Source of the DNA: Bacteroidota bacterium | Lineage (GTDB): Bacteria; Bacteroidota; Bacteroidia; AKYH767-A; 2013-40CM-41-45 | Reading direction: 5' to 3' | NCBI GenBank assembly: GCA_016713765.1 | Contig: JADJON010000003.1 | Coordinates: forward strand, 930,001-994,000 | DNA: 64,000 nt | Shown: positions 7,266 to 15,721 of the stretch, piece after piece | Layout: each line of letters begins with the position of its first letter | How positions within the stretch are numbered: position 1 is the first letter of the stretch | Position numbers and translations under genes: made by a program | Notes under the pieces: model-generated | Databases searched by the model: none | Told to the model about the DNA's origin: nothing | What the model saw: the letters and a program-made list of their open reading frames with translations, nothing else

Positions 7266-9035
7266 TCAGTGGACTTTAATGTCCTTCACATTCAGTTGAA
7301 TGGTAGTCTTGCCATTGAACGTGTTTTCTTCGATGGTATAACAAATGTCGAAGGGGATCCGGCGGGAGATGAACGGATAGAACTGTCCGAGCTGGAAGGC
7401 GATGCCATCCATACCGAAACGGGTCGTTTCGTCCTCCGCCAGGTTCAATTTCAAATGGTTGTTACCGACGATGCGTGAGAGGCCGGTATCGCGCACATTT
7501 TCCGTCCGGAATACCGGATTCATATTACCGGGACCAAAGGGTGCAAACTGCTTGAGGACATTAAAAAATGAAGACGTGATGTCGGTCAGGCGCAGGTCGG
7601 CATCGATCTCGATCTCCTGTACCAGCATGTGGTCCTGGATCGTGGCTGCGACGACCTCTTCGAATCGTTCGGAGAATTTTTCGAGGTTCTCCTTACGCAA
7701 GGTGAGACCAGCCGCGTACATGTGGCCGCCGAACTGTTCGAGCAAGTCGGAGCAGGATTCGATGGCATTGTAGATATCGAAATCCTTGACGGAACGGGCG
7801 GAGCCGGTGATGATATCGTCGCCGGACTGGGTCAGGACGATCGTGGGGCGGTAGAATTTTTCCGTCAGGCGAGAAGCAACGATACCGATGACGCCTTTGT
7901 GCCAGTCGGGGCGAAAGAGCAGGGTCGCCTTCCGCTTGGCGAATTGGGCATCGCCTTCGATGATCTCCATCGCTTCCTGGGTGATCTTGACGTCGAGGTT
8001 TTTCCGCTCCGTATTGTGATCGTTGACCGTGATGCTGTTGGCCAGGGCGTCGGCGGAGTTGTCGGAGATCAGCAGGTTAACGGCGTGGCGCGCATCGTGG
8101 ATACGACCGGCGGCATTGATGCGTGGCCCGATGATGAACACCAGGTCGCTGACCGTGAGATTATACCGTTGAACAACCGTTCCGTCCTTTTCCGCGAAGG
8201 GCTGCCGGGTGAGGTTATTCAATTTCAGGATGGCCTCAATGCCGTGGCGCGGGTGTTCGTTCAGCCGCTTCAATCCCCAGTAGCACAAGACCCGGTTTTC
8301 TCCAACGATAGGGACGATGTCGGCGGCGGTGCTGACGGCAACGAGATCGAGGTAGCGTTCCAATTGTTCGAAAGGAATCTGGTGGCGCTGGGCATAGCCG
8401 CACACCAACTTGAAACCGATCCCGCAACCCGACAGTTCGTTGAAGGGATAGGTATCGTCTGAGCGTTTGGGGTCGAGCACCGCGACCGCAGCGGGAAGTT
8501 GTTCGCCCGGACGGTGGTGATCGCAGATAATGAAATCGACACCGTTCTGTTTTGCGTAATCGACCTTGTCGTTCGACTTGATACCGCAGTCGAGGGCGAC
8601 GATCAGGGAGAAGCCATTTGCAATAGCAAAGTCGATTCCCTGGGTAGAAACACCGTACCCTTCCTTGTAGCGGTCGGGCAAATAGAAATCAATGTTCGGA
8701 TAAAACGAATGGAAGAACGAATACACCAGGGCGACCGCCGTAGTACCATCGACATCATAATCGCCGTAGACGAGGATCTTCTCATTATTCTGAACAGCGC
8801 GCGTCAGGCGGTCGATGGCAAGGTCCATGTCCTTCATCAGGAACGGATCATGCAGATCGGATAAGGCGGGACGGAAGAACGCGTGGGCTTCTTCGTAGGT
8901 GGTGATACCGCGTTGTACGAGCAGGGAAGCGAGCGTCGGGGTGATCCGGAGGGCTTGTGCCAACGCGGCGACAACCCCTTCTTCGCTTGAAGGTTTCGCT
9001 GCCCATCGTTTCTCCCGGATATCCAACGTGATCAT
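7266..9035 (-). CDS. recJ: Single-stranded-DNA-specific exonuclease RecJ
   Basis: A 5'-3' ssDNA exonuclease of recombination and mismatch repair, needing Mn2+/Mg2+. The DHH-phosphoesterase motifs are clear: GDYDVDGTTA with DYDVDG at residues 92-97, the DHH motif in CDHHRPGE near 170, and a DHHA1-type C-terminal half with GGHMYAAGLT. I set the start at ATG 9035 (MITLDIREKRW, 589 residues). The open frame reaches 9089, but a TAnTTTG-like promoter box lies inside that extension. Length is normal for RecJ. Confidence 0.93.
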   Translation of the reverse strand: MITLDIREKRWAAKPSSEEGVVAALAQALRITPTLASLLVQRGITTYEEAHAFFRPALSDLHDPFLMKDMDLAIDRLTRAVQNNEKILVYGDYDVDGTTAVALVYSFFHSFYPNIDFYLPDRYKEGYGVSTQGIDFAIANGFSLIVALDCGIKSNDKVDYAKQNGVDFIICDHHRPGEQLPAAVAVLDPKRSDDTYPFNELSGCGIGFKLVCGYAQRHQIPFEQLERYLDLVAVSTAADIVPIVGENRVLCYWGLKRLNEHPRHGIEAILKLNNLTRQPFAEKDGTVVQRYNLTVSDLVFIIGPRINAAGRIHDARHAVNLLISDNSADALANSITVNDHNTERKNLDVKITQEAMEIIEGDAQFAKRKATLLFRPDWHKGVIGIVASRLTEKFYRPTIVLTQSGDDIITGSARSVKDFDIYNAIESCSDLLEQFGGHMYAAGLTLRKENLEKFSERFEEVVAATIQDHMLVQEIEIDADLRLTDITSSFFNVLKQFAPFGPGNMNPVFRTENVRDTGLSRIVGNNHLKLNLAEDETTRFGMDGIAFQLGQFYPFISRRIPFDICYTIEENTFNGKTTIQLNVKDIKVH

Positions 9036-9053
9036 TGTTTCGCTTAAGGCGTG

Positions 9054-9060
9054 CAAATTA
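9054..9060 (-). promoter_or_regulatory. -7-like box for recJ
   Basis: On the minus strand the sequence is TAATTTG, one base shorter than TAnnTTTG, ending 18 bases before the chosen recJ ATG. It falls inside the longer open frame and supports the shorter protein. Confidence 0.35.
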
Positions 9061-9198
9061 CGGATTAAACCCCCGTTTGCGCACATCATTTAAGCGGGTT
9101 ATTATCAGATTCTGTGAATGAAAATGAAGTGAAGCATTCATTCCGGCGGTTACGAAATCCTACTAACCGAACGGTCAACGGGTGAATTTCCGTGATTA

Positions 9199-9648
9199 TT
9201 ATTCTTTTCGACTGATAAATTCAATTCCCCAGGGACCCTGACAGGTAAGCTGGATGACGGCTCCATCCTTACCGCTGTACACATAGTGGTGCAAACCGGC
9301 GGGGTTGACATAGAAACAACCGGCGGTAAATTCCCGTGCGGAGGAGGCGTCCAAGGAATCGCCGACACCCACGAATACATGGCCCGATAAGACGGTTACC
9401 CGTTCATCTGTGGGATGCGTATGCGGTGCGAGGGAATAATTCGGAGGAAGACGAAGACGCATGGTAAAGATCCCGTCCGACTTCGGGTCGCCTTCCAGCA
9501 ATTCTGCTTCCGCTCCGGCCGGCAGCGGGGGTTTTACCGGCGTCCAGTGTTCCGGTTGCTGACAATGACGAAGCGGAGCAGTGGTTTGAGCGCGGGCTGA
9601 AAGGAAGTATATCGAGAAAGCCGCGAGTAAGATTATCCGTCGTAACAT
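9199..9648 (-). CDS. Secreted cupin-domain protein
   Basis: A 149-residue protein with a signal peptide (MLRRIILLAAFSIYFLSARAQ) followed by one cupin barrel. Cupin motif 1 is visible as HTHPTDE followed by a glycine, supplying the two histidines and glutamate that bind metal, and motif 2 as NPAGLHHYVY. The substrate is unknown; exported single-cupin proteins of this kind are common. The ATG at 9648 is chosen over an upstream one at 9717 because it gives a proper signal sequence. No operon partner is obvious. Confidence 0.75.
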   Translation of the reverse strand: MLRRIILLAAFSIYFLSARAQTTAPLRHCQQPEHWTPVKPPLPAGAEAELLEGDPKSDGIFTMRLRLPPNYSLAPHTHPTDERVTVLSGHVFVGVGDSLDASSAREFTAGCFYVNPAGLHHYVYSGKDGAVIQLTCQGPWGIEFISRKE

Positions 9649-9717
9649 GTATTTGGGGCTGGGTCCCAACAAGGTAAGGAGATTCGGATTGTGAGGGTGT
9701 ACATGAGCTGTATCCAT

Positions 9718-9741
9718 AAAAAAAGGGGCCGAAGCCCCTTT
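9718..9741 (-). terminator. Intrinsic terminator after the acyl-CoA dehydrogenase
   Basis: Stem GGGGC / GCCCC with a four-base loop; on the minus strand it is followed by seven T residues, 20 bases after the dehydrogenase stop. Confidence 0.85.
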
Positions 9742-9760
9742 GACACTTTTGTAGATTCTA

Positions 9761-10939
9761 TTATTCGAAAGCGTTGATGCCCGTCACGTCATAACCGGTG
9801 ATGAGCAAGTGGATGTCGTGTGTTCCCTCGTAGGTGATCACGGATTCGAGGTTCATCATGTGGCGCATGATCGGGTATTCGCCGGTGATACCCATACCGC
9901 CATGGATCTGACGGGCTTCCCGTGCGATCTGTAGCGCCATGTTGACGTTGTTCCGTTTGGCCATGGAGATCTGCTGGGGTTTCGCGCGGTTCTCATTCTT
10001 GAGCACGCCGAGTCGCCAGCAAAGGAGTTGCGCCTTGGTGATCTCGGTGATCATCTCGGCAAGTTTCTTCTGTGTCAGCTGGAAACCGCCGATCGGCCTG
10101 CCGAACTGGATGCGTTCTTTCGAGTAGCGCAGCGCGGAATCATAGCAGTCGAGCGCCGCGCCGATCGCGCCCCAGGCGATGCCGTAGCGGGCGGAGTTGA
10201 GGCAGCCGAGCGGACCTTTCAGGCCTTTGACATTCGGCAGGAGGTTTTCCTTGGGCACCTTTACGTTATCGAAGACCAGTTCGCCGGTGGCGCTTGCGCG
10301 CAGCGACCATTTACCGTGCGTTTCGGGAGTGGAGAACCCGGCCATGCCGCGCTCGACGATCAGTCCGCGTATGACACCCTCTTCATCCTTCGCCCACACG
10401 ACCGCGATATCCGCGAAGGGCGCGTTGCTGATCCACATTTTCGCTCCGTTGAGGAGATAGTGATCGCCCTTGTCCTTGATGTTGGTGATCATGCCGGCAG
10501 GGTTGGAGCCGTGGTCCGGTTCCGTCAGACCGAAGCAACCCACCATCTCACCGGTCGCCAGTTTGGGGAGGTACTTGCGCTTCTGCTCTTCGCTGCCGTA
10601 AGTGAAGATCGGGTACATGACGAGGGAGCTTTGCACCGACGCGGTCGAACGCAGACCGGAATCGCCGCGCTCCAGTTCCATCATGATGAGTCCGTACGCG
10701 ATCTGGTCCATGCCGCCGCCGCCGTATTCGGTTGGTATATATGGACCGAAGGCACCGATCTCTCCGAGGCCTTTGATCCATTGCCGGGGGAATTCCGCGC
10801 GTTGACAATAGTCTTCGACGATCGGCGAAACCTCCTTTTTCACCCATTCGCGAACAGAATCGCGTACGAGTTTGTGTTCTTCACTCAGGAGTTCATCGAC
10901 TTGGTAATAATCGTGGTACTGAAAACGGTCTTTGGCCAT
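9761..10939 (-). CDS. Acyl-CoA dehydrogenase, glutaryl-CoA dehydrogenase-like
   Basis: An FAD-dependent acyl-CoA dehydrogenase of 392 residues. The sequence resembles glutaryl-CoA dehydrogenase: SVQSSLVMYPIFTYGSEEQ near residues 102-120, CFGLTEPDHGSNP, RIQFGRPIGGFQLTQ, and the C-terminal TYEGTHDIHLLITG carrying the catalytic glutamate. A role in lysine/tryptophan degradation via glutaryl-CoA is plausible but substrate assignment within the family is uncertain. The gene stands alone with its own terminator. The protein starts MAKDRFQYHDYYQ at the ATG ending at 10939. Confidence 0.88.
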   Translation of the reverse strand: MAKDRFQYHDYYQVDELLSEEHKLVRDSVREWVKKEVSPIVEDYCQRAEFPRQWIKGLGEIGAFGPYIPTEYGGGGMDQIAYGLIMMELERGDSGLRSTASVQSSLVMYPIFTYGSEEQKRKYLPKLATGEMVGCFGLTEPDHGSNPAGMITNIKDKGDHYLLNGAKMWISNAPFADIAVVWAKDEEGVIRGLIVERGMAGFSTPETHGKWSLRASATGELVFDNVKVPKENLLPNVKGLKGPLGCLNSARYGIAWGAIGAALDCYDSALRYSKERIQFGRPIGGFQLTQKKLAEMITEITKAQLLCWRLGVLKNENRAKPQQISMAKRNNVNMALQIAREARQIHGGMGITGEYPIMRHMMNLESVITYEGTHDIHLLITGYDVTGINAFE

Positions 10940-11055
10940 GATTGACAGGGTGATCTTTGAATACGTCCTGCTTCGGACGGGGCTGCGAATTTACGGAGTT
11001 CCGTGGGAGAAACCCCTTGAATGGCTGGAACAGTCAAATTTGTTTCTTTGTTGCG

Positions 11056-12327
11056 ATGCCACTGCCCCGACTCTTGTCCGGTAAAGTCAATTTGTTGAAA
11101 TACATGTTCTTATGTATAGCTGGTGGATTGATTTTTTTAGCCGGCGTACGACCTGGCTGGCAACGCATGCAAAGTGACTTTCCGAATTATTGGCTTGGCT
11201 CACGACTTCTGGTGGAGCAACATGCTTGCGACAGCCTTTATCACAATGATTGGTTTCAGGAGTCCTTGCGGAAACATGGCTTTACAGAGCAAGGCAAGTT
11301 TTCTCCGTTTCCTCCGCCGACCACCTATTTGTTTTTGCCGTTGACTCCGCTCCCACCCCTTGTGGCCAAACGCGTGTGGATGGTCATCAGTCTGCTTCTG
11401 GTAGCTTGGATCATTTGGCTCTTTGGAAGGATTTCCGGGATGAATGGGCGGGATGCCACCGCCTGGGTGTTGGCAACGGGCCTGGCACTGATCAACAACC
11501 TTTACCTCGGACAAGTGTATCTCCTGATGGTAGCCTTCATGCTGTATGGGTGGATTCAATTCCGGAAAGGGAAAACGATCGAACCGGGCATATGCTTCGG
11601 CATTGTCGCCGCGATCAAGTATTTCCCGCTCGTCATGTTACCTGAATGGCTGCTGAAGCGACGTTGGAAACTCATCCTGACATTCGCACTTACCATCACC
11701 ACGCTGGGTTTGGTTTCGCTTTACAGTCCGGGTGTACCAGCCTGTCGGGACTTCCTGAACCGGGTCGTCTTCGCGCATCTGGACGGACGACTGGAAGGGC
11801 AATCACCCTTCGCGACTGCTTTCCAATCCTGGAACGCGCTTTCCCATCGTTTATTCCTGTTCGATGCTGCAGAAAACCCACAACCCTGGTTCCACGCGCC
11901 AATGTTGTTGCAACTGGTCCGACATGGAATTCCGGCATTGCTATTATTCTTCGGGATTGTTCACGCAAGGCGATTGATTCTGCGAAATGCCAGCGGAGCA
12001 GGTGTGGCGATCCTTTGCCTGAGTATGTTGGTTGCTTCACCTGCGTCGGCGTCTTACCATCTCCTGCTTTTACTCTTTCCAATGGCTTTGCTCCTGGAAG
12101 ATGAAACCGGCAGATCCCGGATGAGTCCTGCTTCCACCCGACTTTCATTTCTCCTCCTGATGGGAATCGGTTGGGCGCCGCTTTTCATTGGAAAATTCTT
12201 AGCGCCCGCTACCTGGCCGATACCGTTTCAATTCTATCGATTGTGGTTGATGCTGGTCATCTGGCTGGTCGCCATGCGACTGACAAGTCATCGCTTCCAG
12301 GTCAATCCTGACCGTTTCATCCTCTGA
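11056..12327 (+). CDS. Polytopic membrane glycosyltransferase, GT87/DUF2029-like
   Basis: A membrane protein of about 423 residues with roughly ten hydrophobic helices and a periplasmic-loop pattern typical of GT-C enzymes that use polyprenyl-phosphate sugars: SDFPNYWLGSRLL near the first loop and the later PFATAFQSWNALSHRLF. The DUF2029 (GT87) assignment is tentative; donor and acceptor are unknown. ATG 11056 is preferred over 10957, because a TTTCTTTG box ends 5 bases before it. It precedes the nucleotidyltransferase/radical SAM operon by 117 bases, which could mean a shared role in glycan or lipid modification, but the spacing suggests separate transcription. Confidence 0.7.
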   Translation: MPLPRLLSGKVNLLKYMFLCIAGGLIFLAGVRPGWQRMQSDFPNYWLGSRLLVEQHACDSLYHNDWFQESLRKHGFTEQGKFSPFPPPTTYLFLPLTPLPPLVAKRVWMVISLLLVAWIIWLFGRISGMNGRDATAWVLATGLALINNLYLGQVYLLMVAFMLYGWIQFRKGKTIEPGICFGIVAAIKYFPLVMLPEWLLKRRWKLILTFALTITTLGLVSLYSPGVPACRDFLNRVVFAHLDGRLEGQSPFATAFQSWNALSHRLFLFDAAENPQPWFHAPMLLQLVRHGIPALLLFFGIVHARRLILRNASGAGVAILCLSMLVASPASASYHLLLLLFPMALLLEDETGRSRMSPASTRLSFLLLMGIGWAPLFIGKFLAPATWPIPFQFYRLWLMLVIWLVAMRLTSHRFQVNPDRFIL

Positions 12328-12416
12328 TTTTACCCGTTCGTCATGATTTTGTGTGGGAATCGTCATGGGCGTGCATAATTCGCAGGCTGGCAACAATTCC
12401 CTTGCGGGAAGATTAG

Positions 12417-12424
12417 TAGCTTTG
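12417..12424 (+). promoter_or_regulatory. -7 box of the NTase-rSAM-MTase-rSAM operon
   Basis: TAGCTTTG is an exact TAnnTTTG match, 20 bases before the GTG start at 12445. No clear -33 element is seen. Confidence 0.5.
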
Positions 12425-12444
12425 AAACATTCACCTTAACACTT

Positions 12445-13428
12445 GTGACCCCTCCTCTGACCACCACGCTTACGGCGCCGGAAGTACAAGTTGTCGCCCA
12501 ACCCGAACCTAAGCGGGCGGTGGTCAACGCCGTTCTGCGGTGCCTCCTTTACTTCGATATTTTTCATCACCCGCTGGACGCGAAGGAGATTCAGGAGTGC
12601 CTCTCCGTTCCATGCGATACCGGCGCTTTGGAAGAGACCTTGTCGTATTTATTGGAACAGGGAATGATCCACCATACGGATGGTTATTTTCGGATCAACC
12701 AGGACGCTTCGATCAATTACCGGCGTAAGTCGGGTATGAAACGCAGCACGGCTTCGTTGCAAACGGCGATGCGCTATTCACGCCTGATTGCCGCGTTTCC
12801 CTTTGTTCGCGGGATCAGTCTTTCCGGCTCGCTCTCCAAGGGCTACATGGATGAGCAAAGTGATATCGATTATTTCATCATCACCGCTCCCGGTCGGCTT
12901 TGGTTATGCCGCACACTGCTGGTCATTTTCAAGAAGATCTTCCTGTTGAATTCCAAGAAGAATTTCTGCATCAATTATTTCGTCTCCGAGGACGCCTTAT
13001 CCGTCCCCGACCACAACGCCTTTACGGCAACCGAGATCGCCTTCGTTATTCCCACTTATAACTACACCCTGTACCGTAAGTTCCTTCATGCGAACGACTG
13101 GTACCGCCACCACTATCCGAATTTCCCGCAACGTGACCAGCGTTACATCGTGCAGGAACGTTCGCCCCGCATTAAACGATCCGTCGAATTCCTCCTGAGT
13201 GGTCAACCCGGCACCTGGCTGGACCGGTGGTGTTTTGTCAAGACGCTTGGTTTCTGGAAACGAAAATTCCGGCATTTCGATCCGGGAACGTTCGACCGAC
13301 GACTACGAAGCCGCCGCAACGTGTCCAAGCATAATCCGTTGGGTTATCAGGACCGGGTCCTCCGTCTGCTCGACGAACGCTTACGTTCATTCGAGCAACG
13401 GTTCGAACTGGCGCCCTTCTCGCTATGA
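12445..13428 (+). CDS. Nucleotidyltransferase-fold protein, first gene of radical SAM operon
   Basis: A 327-residue protein beginning with GTG. Residues about 26-90 look like a winged-helix domain (LLYFDIFHHPLDAKEIQ), followed by a DNA polymerase beta-type nucleotidyltransferase core: GISLSGSLSKGYMDEQSDID, with the GS at 128-129 and the two metal-binding aspartates at D140 and D142. The rest is positively charged. The substrate is unknown; such enzymes add nucleotides to small molecules, RNA or proteins. Its stop overlaps the next ATG by four bases (ATGA), implying translational coupling with the radical SAM gene. Confidence 0.7.
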   Translation: MTPPLTTTLTAPEVQVVAQPEPKRAVVNAVLRCLLYFDIFHHPLDAKEIQECLSVPCDTGALEETLSYLLEQGMIHHTDGYFRINQDASINYRRKSGMKRSTASLQTAMRYSRLIAAFPFVRGISLSGSLSKGYMDEQSDIDYFIITAPGRLWLCRTLLVIFKKIFLLNSKKNFCINYFVSEDALSVPDHNAFTATEIAFVIPTYNYTLYRKFLHANDWYRHHYPNFPQRDQRYIVQERSPRIKRSVEFLLSGQPGTWLDRWCFVKTLGFWKRKFRHFDPGTFDRRLRSRRNVSKHNPLGYQDRVLRLLDERLRSFEQRFELAPFSL

Positions 13429-14888
13429 AAAGGCTGCTGTTCACGCACAGTTACTTTTTACGCTTCGACCCCAAACAGTGGAAAGCGCAGCAAGCCTTTC
13501 CGCCGCTGGGCACCCTCTATGCTGCCGGTGTTGCGCGCGAATCGGGCCATGTCGTATCCCTGTTTGATTCGCAGTTTGAACGATCACCGGAATCGTTGCT
13601 CCCGCGACTGGAGCGTGAGCGTCCGGAGGTACTGGTCGTATGGGACGACGGCTTCAACTACCTGACCAAAATGTGCCTCACCAACATGCGCGAGGCCGCG
13701 TTGCACATGATCCGTTCGGCCTCGGAACGTGGTATCACGGTGCTGGTATCGTCCAGCGATGCCAGTGATCATCCGGAGTTGTACCTAACTGCCGGAGCAA
13801 AATATGTACTGGCCGGAGAAGGCGAACAGACCTTGAAGGAATTGTTGGATCAAGGCATACCCCCGTTTGCCCCGGAGATTCCCGGACTGATCTGGCAGGA
13901 AGCGGGCGTTTTGAAACGTTCGGCAGCCCGTGAAGTCCTTCGCGACTTAGACCGGCTGCCCCGGCCGGCCTGGGACCTCGTGGACATGCAATCGTACCGT
14001 GAACGCTGGCTGAAATCGGCCGGCAGGTTTTCACTCAACATCAGTACGACCCGTGGATGTCCGTTCAAATGCAACTGGTGCGCGAAGCCGATCTACGGGA
14101 ATCGCTACAACATACACGGTCCGGAGCGGGTGGTGCAGGACCTGATCTACCTGAAAGAACAGTATCAACCCGATCATCTTTGGATCACCGACGACATCTT
14201 CGGGTTAAAGCCAGGCTGGGTGGAAGCATTCGCCGGGCTGATCGAAAAAGCGGGCATCCGCATTCCATTCAAGATACAATCGCGCGTTGACCTGTTGCTG
14301 GAGGAGAATACCGTCGCCGCTTTGGCACGTGCCGGTTGTGAGGAAGTCTGGGTAGGCGCAGAAAGCGGCGCGCAACACATTCTCGACGCGATGGACAAAG
14401 GCACCACGGTGACACAGATCCGGGAAGCGACGCGATTGTTGAAGTCACACGGCATCCGACCCGCCTTCTTTCTCCAATTCGGTTATCCGGGGGAAACCCT
14501 CGAAGACATCCGTGCAACCATTCGGATGGTAGAAGAACTGGAGCCTGCTGACATAGGCATTTCGGTGAGTTATCCCCTGCCCGGAACGGTATTCCATGAA
14601 CGTGTGCGATCGGACATGCGATCGAAACAGAACTGGACCGACTCCGATGAACTGGCGGTGATGTTTCGCAGCACCTATCCCGGCTCCTTCTATAAAGAAT
14701 TGCAACGCTATGTTCACCGGCGTTTCCGCGCCCGACAGGCATTAGCAGCCTTGCGCGGATGGAGGGCGGAGCGCTCCCTCTCCCCGAAAGCATTGCGTCG
14801 CATCGCGGCATTACCGGTTTACTATACCCGTGCGCTGCTGCACCGGCGAAAGCTGGAGGCGCAGTTGGAACAAAAACTCCTGGCATGA
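13425..14888 (+). CDS. B12-binding-type radical SAM protein 1
   Basis: A 487-residue protein with an N-terminal cobalamin-binding-like Rossmann domain (residues 1-150, including GEGEQT at 131-136) and a radical SAM core with CPFKCNWC, cysteines C212, C216 and C219, coordinating the 4Fe-4S cluster. The lower-ligand motif DxHxxG of cobalamin proteins is not visible (DSQFE is in its place), as in many class B radical SAM enzymes. It is clearly paralogous to the fourth gene of the operon (both begin with LLFTH/ILFTH, FLR and PPLG). The substrate is unknown. It overlaps both neighbours by four bases. Confidence 0.85.
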   Translation: MKRLLFTHSYFLRFDPKQWKAQQAFPPLGTLYAAGVARESGHVVSLFDSQFERSPESLLPRLERERPEVLVVWDDGFNYLTKMCLTNMREAALHMIRSASERGITVLVSSSDASDHPELYLTAGAKYVLAGEGEQTLKELLDQGIPPFAPEIPGLIWQEAGVLKRSAAREVLRDLDRLPRPAWDLVDMQSYRERWLKSAGRFSLNISTTRGCPFKCNWCAKPIYGNRYNIHGPERVVQDLIYLKEQYQPDHLWITDDIFGLKPGWVEAFAGLIEKAGIRIPFKIQSRVDLLLEENTVAALARAGCEEVWVGAESGAQHILDAMDKGTTVTQIREATRLLKSHGIRPAFFLQFGYPGETLEDIRATIRMVEELEPADIGISVSYPLPGTVFHERVRSDMRSKQNWTDSDELAVMFRSTYPGSFYKELQRYVHRRFRARQALAALRGWRAERSLSPKALRRIAALPVYYTRALLHRRKLEAQLEQKLLA

Positions 14889-15721
14889 ATCCCACCGTGC
14901 CGTTCGATGCGGTCGCGCAGGCGTACGACCAACAGTTCACCCGGAGTGCCACCGGCCGACTCCAGCGTGAACGCGTCCATCGTTTTATCGAAACGATGCC
15001 GCTGTTGAAGAAGCCCGCACGCGTGCTCGAGTTGAATTGCGGCACCGGAGAAGACGCGCTATGGCTGGCCCGGAAAGGACATCAGGTCACCGCCACCGAT
15101 AACTCAGCAGGCATGCTGGATGCCGCGCGAGAGAAATTCCGGAATGCCGATCCACTGCACGGTAGCGTTCGCTTTCTTCATTATGATTTGAACGGCCCCC
15201 CGGCAGCGGGTTGGCAATCCTCCTACGATTTGATTTTCTCGAACTTCGGCGGACTCAACTGTCTGGACGCGTCATCGATCCAACGGCTGTCCGGAAAGCT
15301 GGTCCAGTACCTGCGACCGGGAGGCAAGCTCGTGCTGGTGATCATGGGACGCCGTTGTCTGAGTGAGCAATTGTATTTTCTATCGAAAGGTCATCCGCAA
15401 AAAGCCTTTCGCAGGAAGAGCAAACAACCGGTTACCGTGCATCTGGCCGATGGCCATGAACAATTGACATGGTACTACCGGCCGGGCGAGTTGGACCATC
15501 TCCTCAACCCGCATTTTCGGCGTTCTCATTTGGAACCCGTCGGCTTTTTCCTGCCGCCGAGCTATCTCGATCATCGGGTGGCGCGGCATCCCCGGTTGTT
15601 GCGCCTGCTCAAACGGTTGGAAGACTCCCTTCAAGGCTGGTCGCTGCTCGCCGACCGGGCCGATCACTACCTGGCTGAATTCACTTCGCTGCGTCAGGAT
15701 AATCCGGTCAAGACCGCTTGA
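14885..15721 (+). CDS. Class I SAM-dependent methyltransferase in radical SAM operon
   Basis: A 278-residue methyltransferase starting at the ATG that overlaps the previous stop (ATGA at 14885-14888). The SAM-binding motif I is VLELNCGTGEDALWLA (47-62), followed by the acidic-tip strand VTATDNS (68-74) and a motif IV-like YDLIFSNFGGLNCL. The C-terminal part is rich in basic and aromatic residues. The acceptor is unknown. An upstream extension of the frame lies inside the previous gene and is rejected. The coupling suggests it works with the two radical SAM proteins in one modification pathway. Confidence 0.8.
   Translation: MNPTVPFDAVAQAYDQQFTRSATGRLQRERVHRFIETMPLLKKPARVLELNCGTGEDALWLARKGHQVTATDNSAGMLDAAREKFRNADPLHGSVRFLHYDLNGPPAAGWQSSYDLIFSNFGGLNCLDASSIQRLSGKLVQYLRPGGKLVLVIMGRRCLSEQLYFLSKGHPQKAFRRKSKQPVTVHLADGHEQLTWYYRPGELDHLLNPHFRRSHLEPVGFFLPPSYLDHRVARHPRLLRLLKRLEDSLQGWSLLADRADHYLAEFTSLRQDNPVKTA

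Noticed and set aside
7629..8462. 277-codon plus-strand open frame
   Set aside because: Antisense shadow of recJ.
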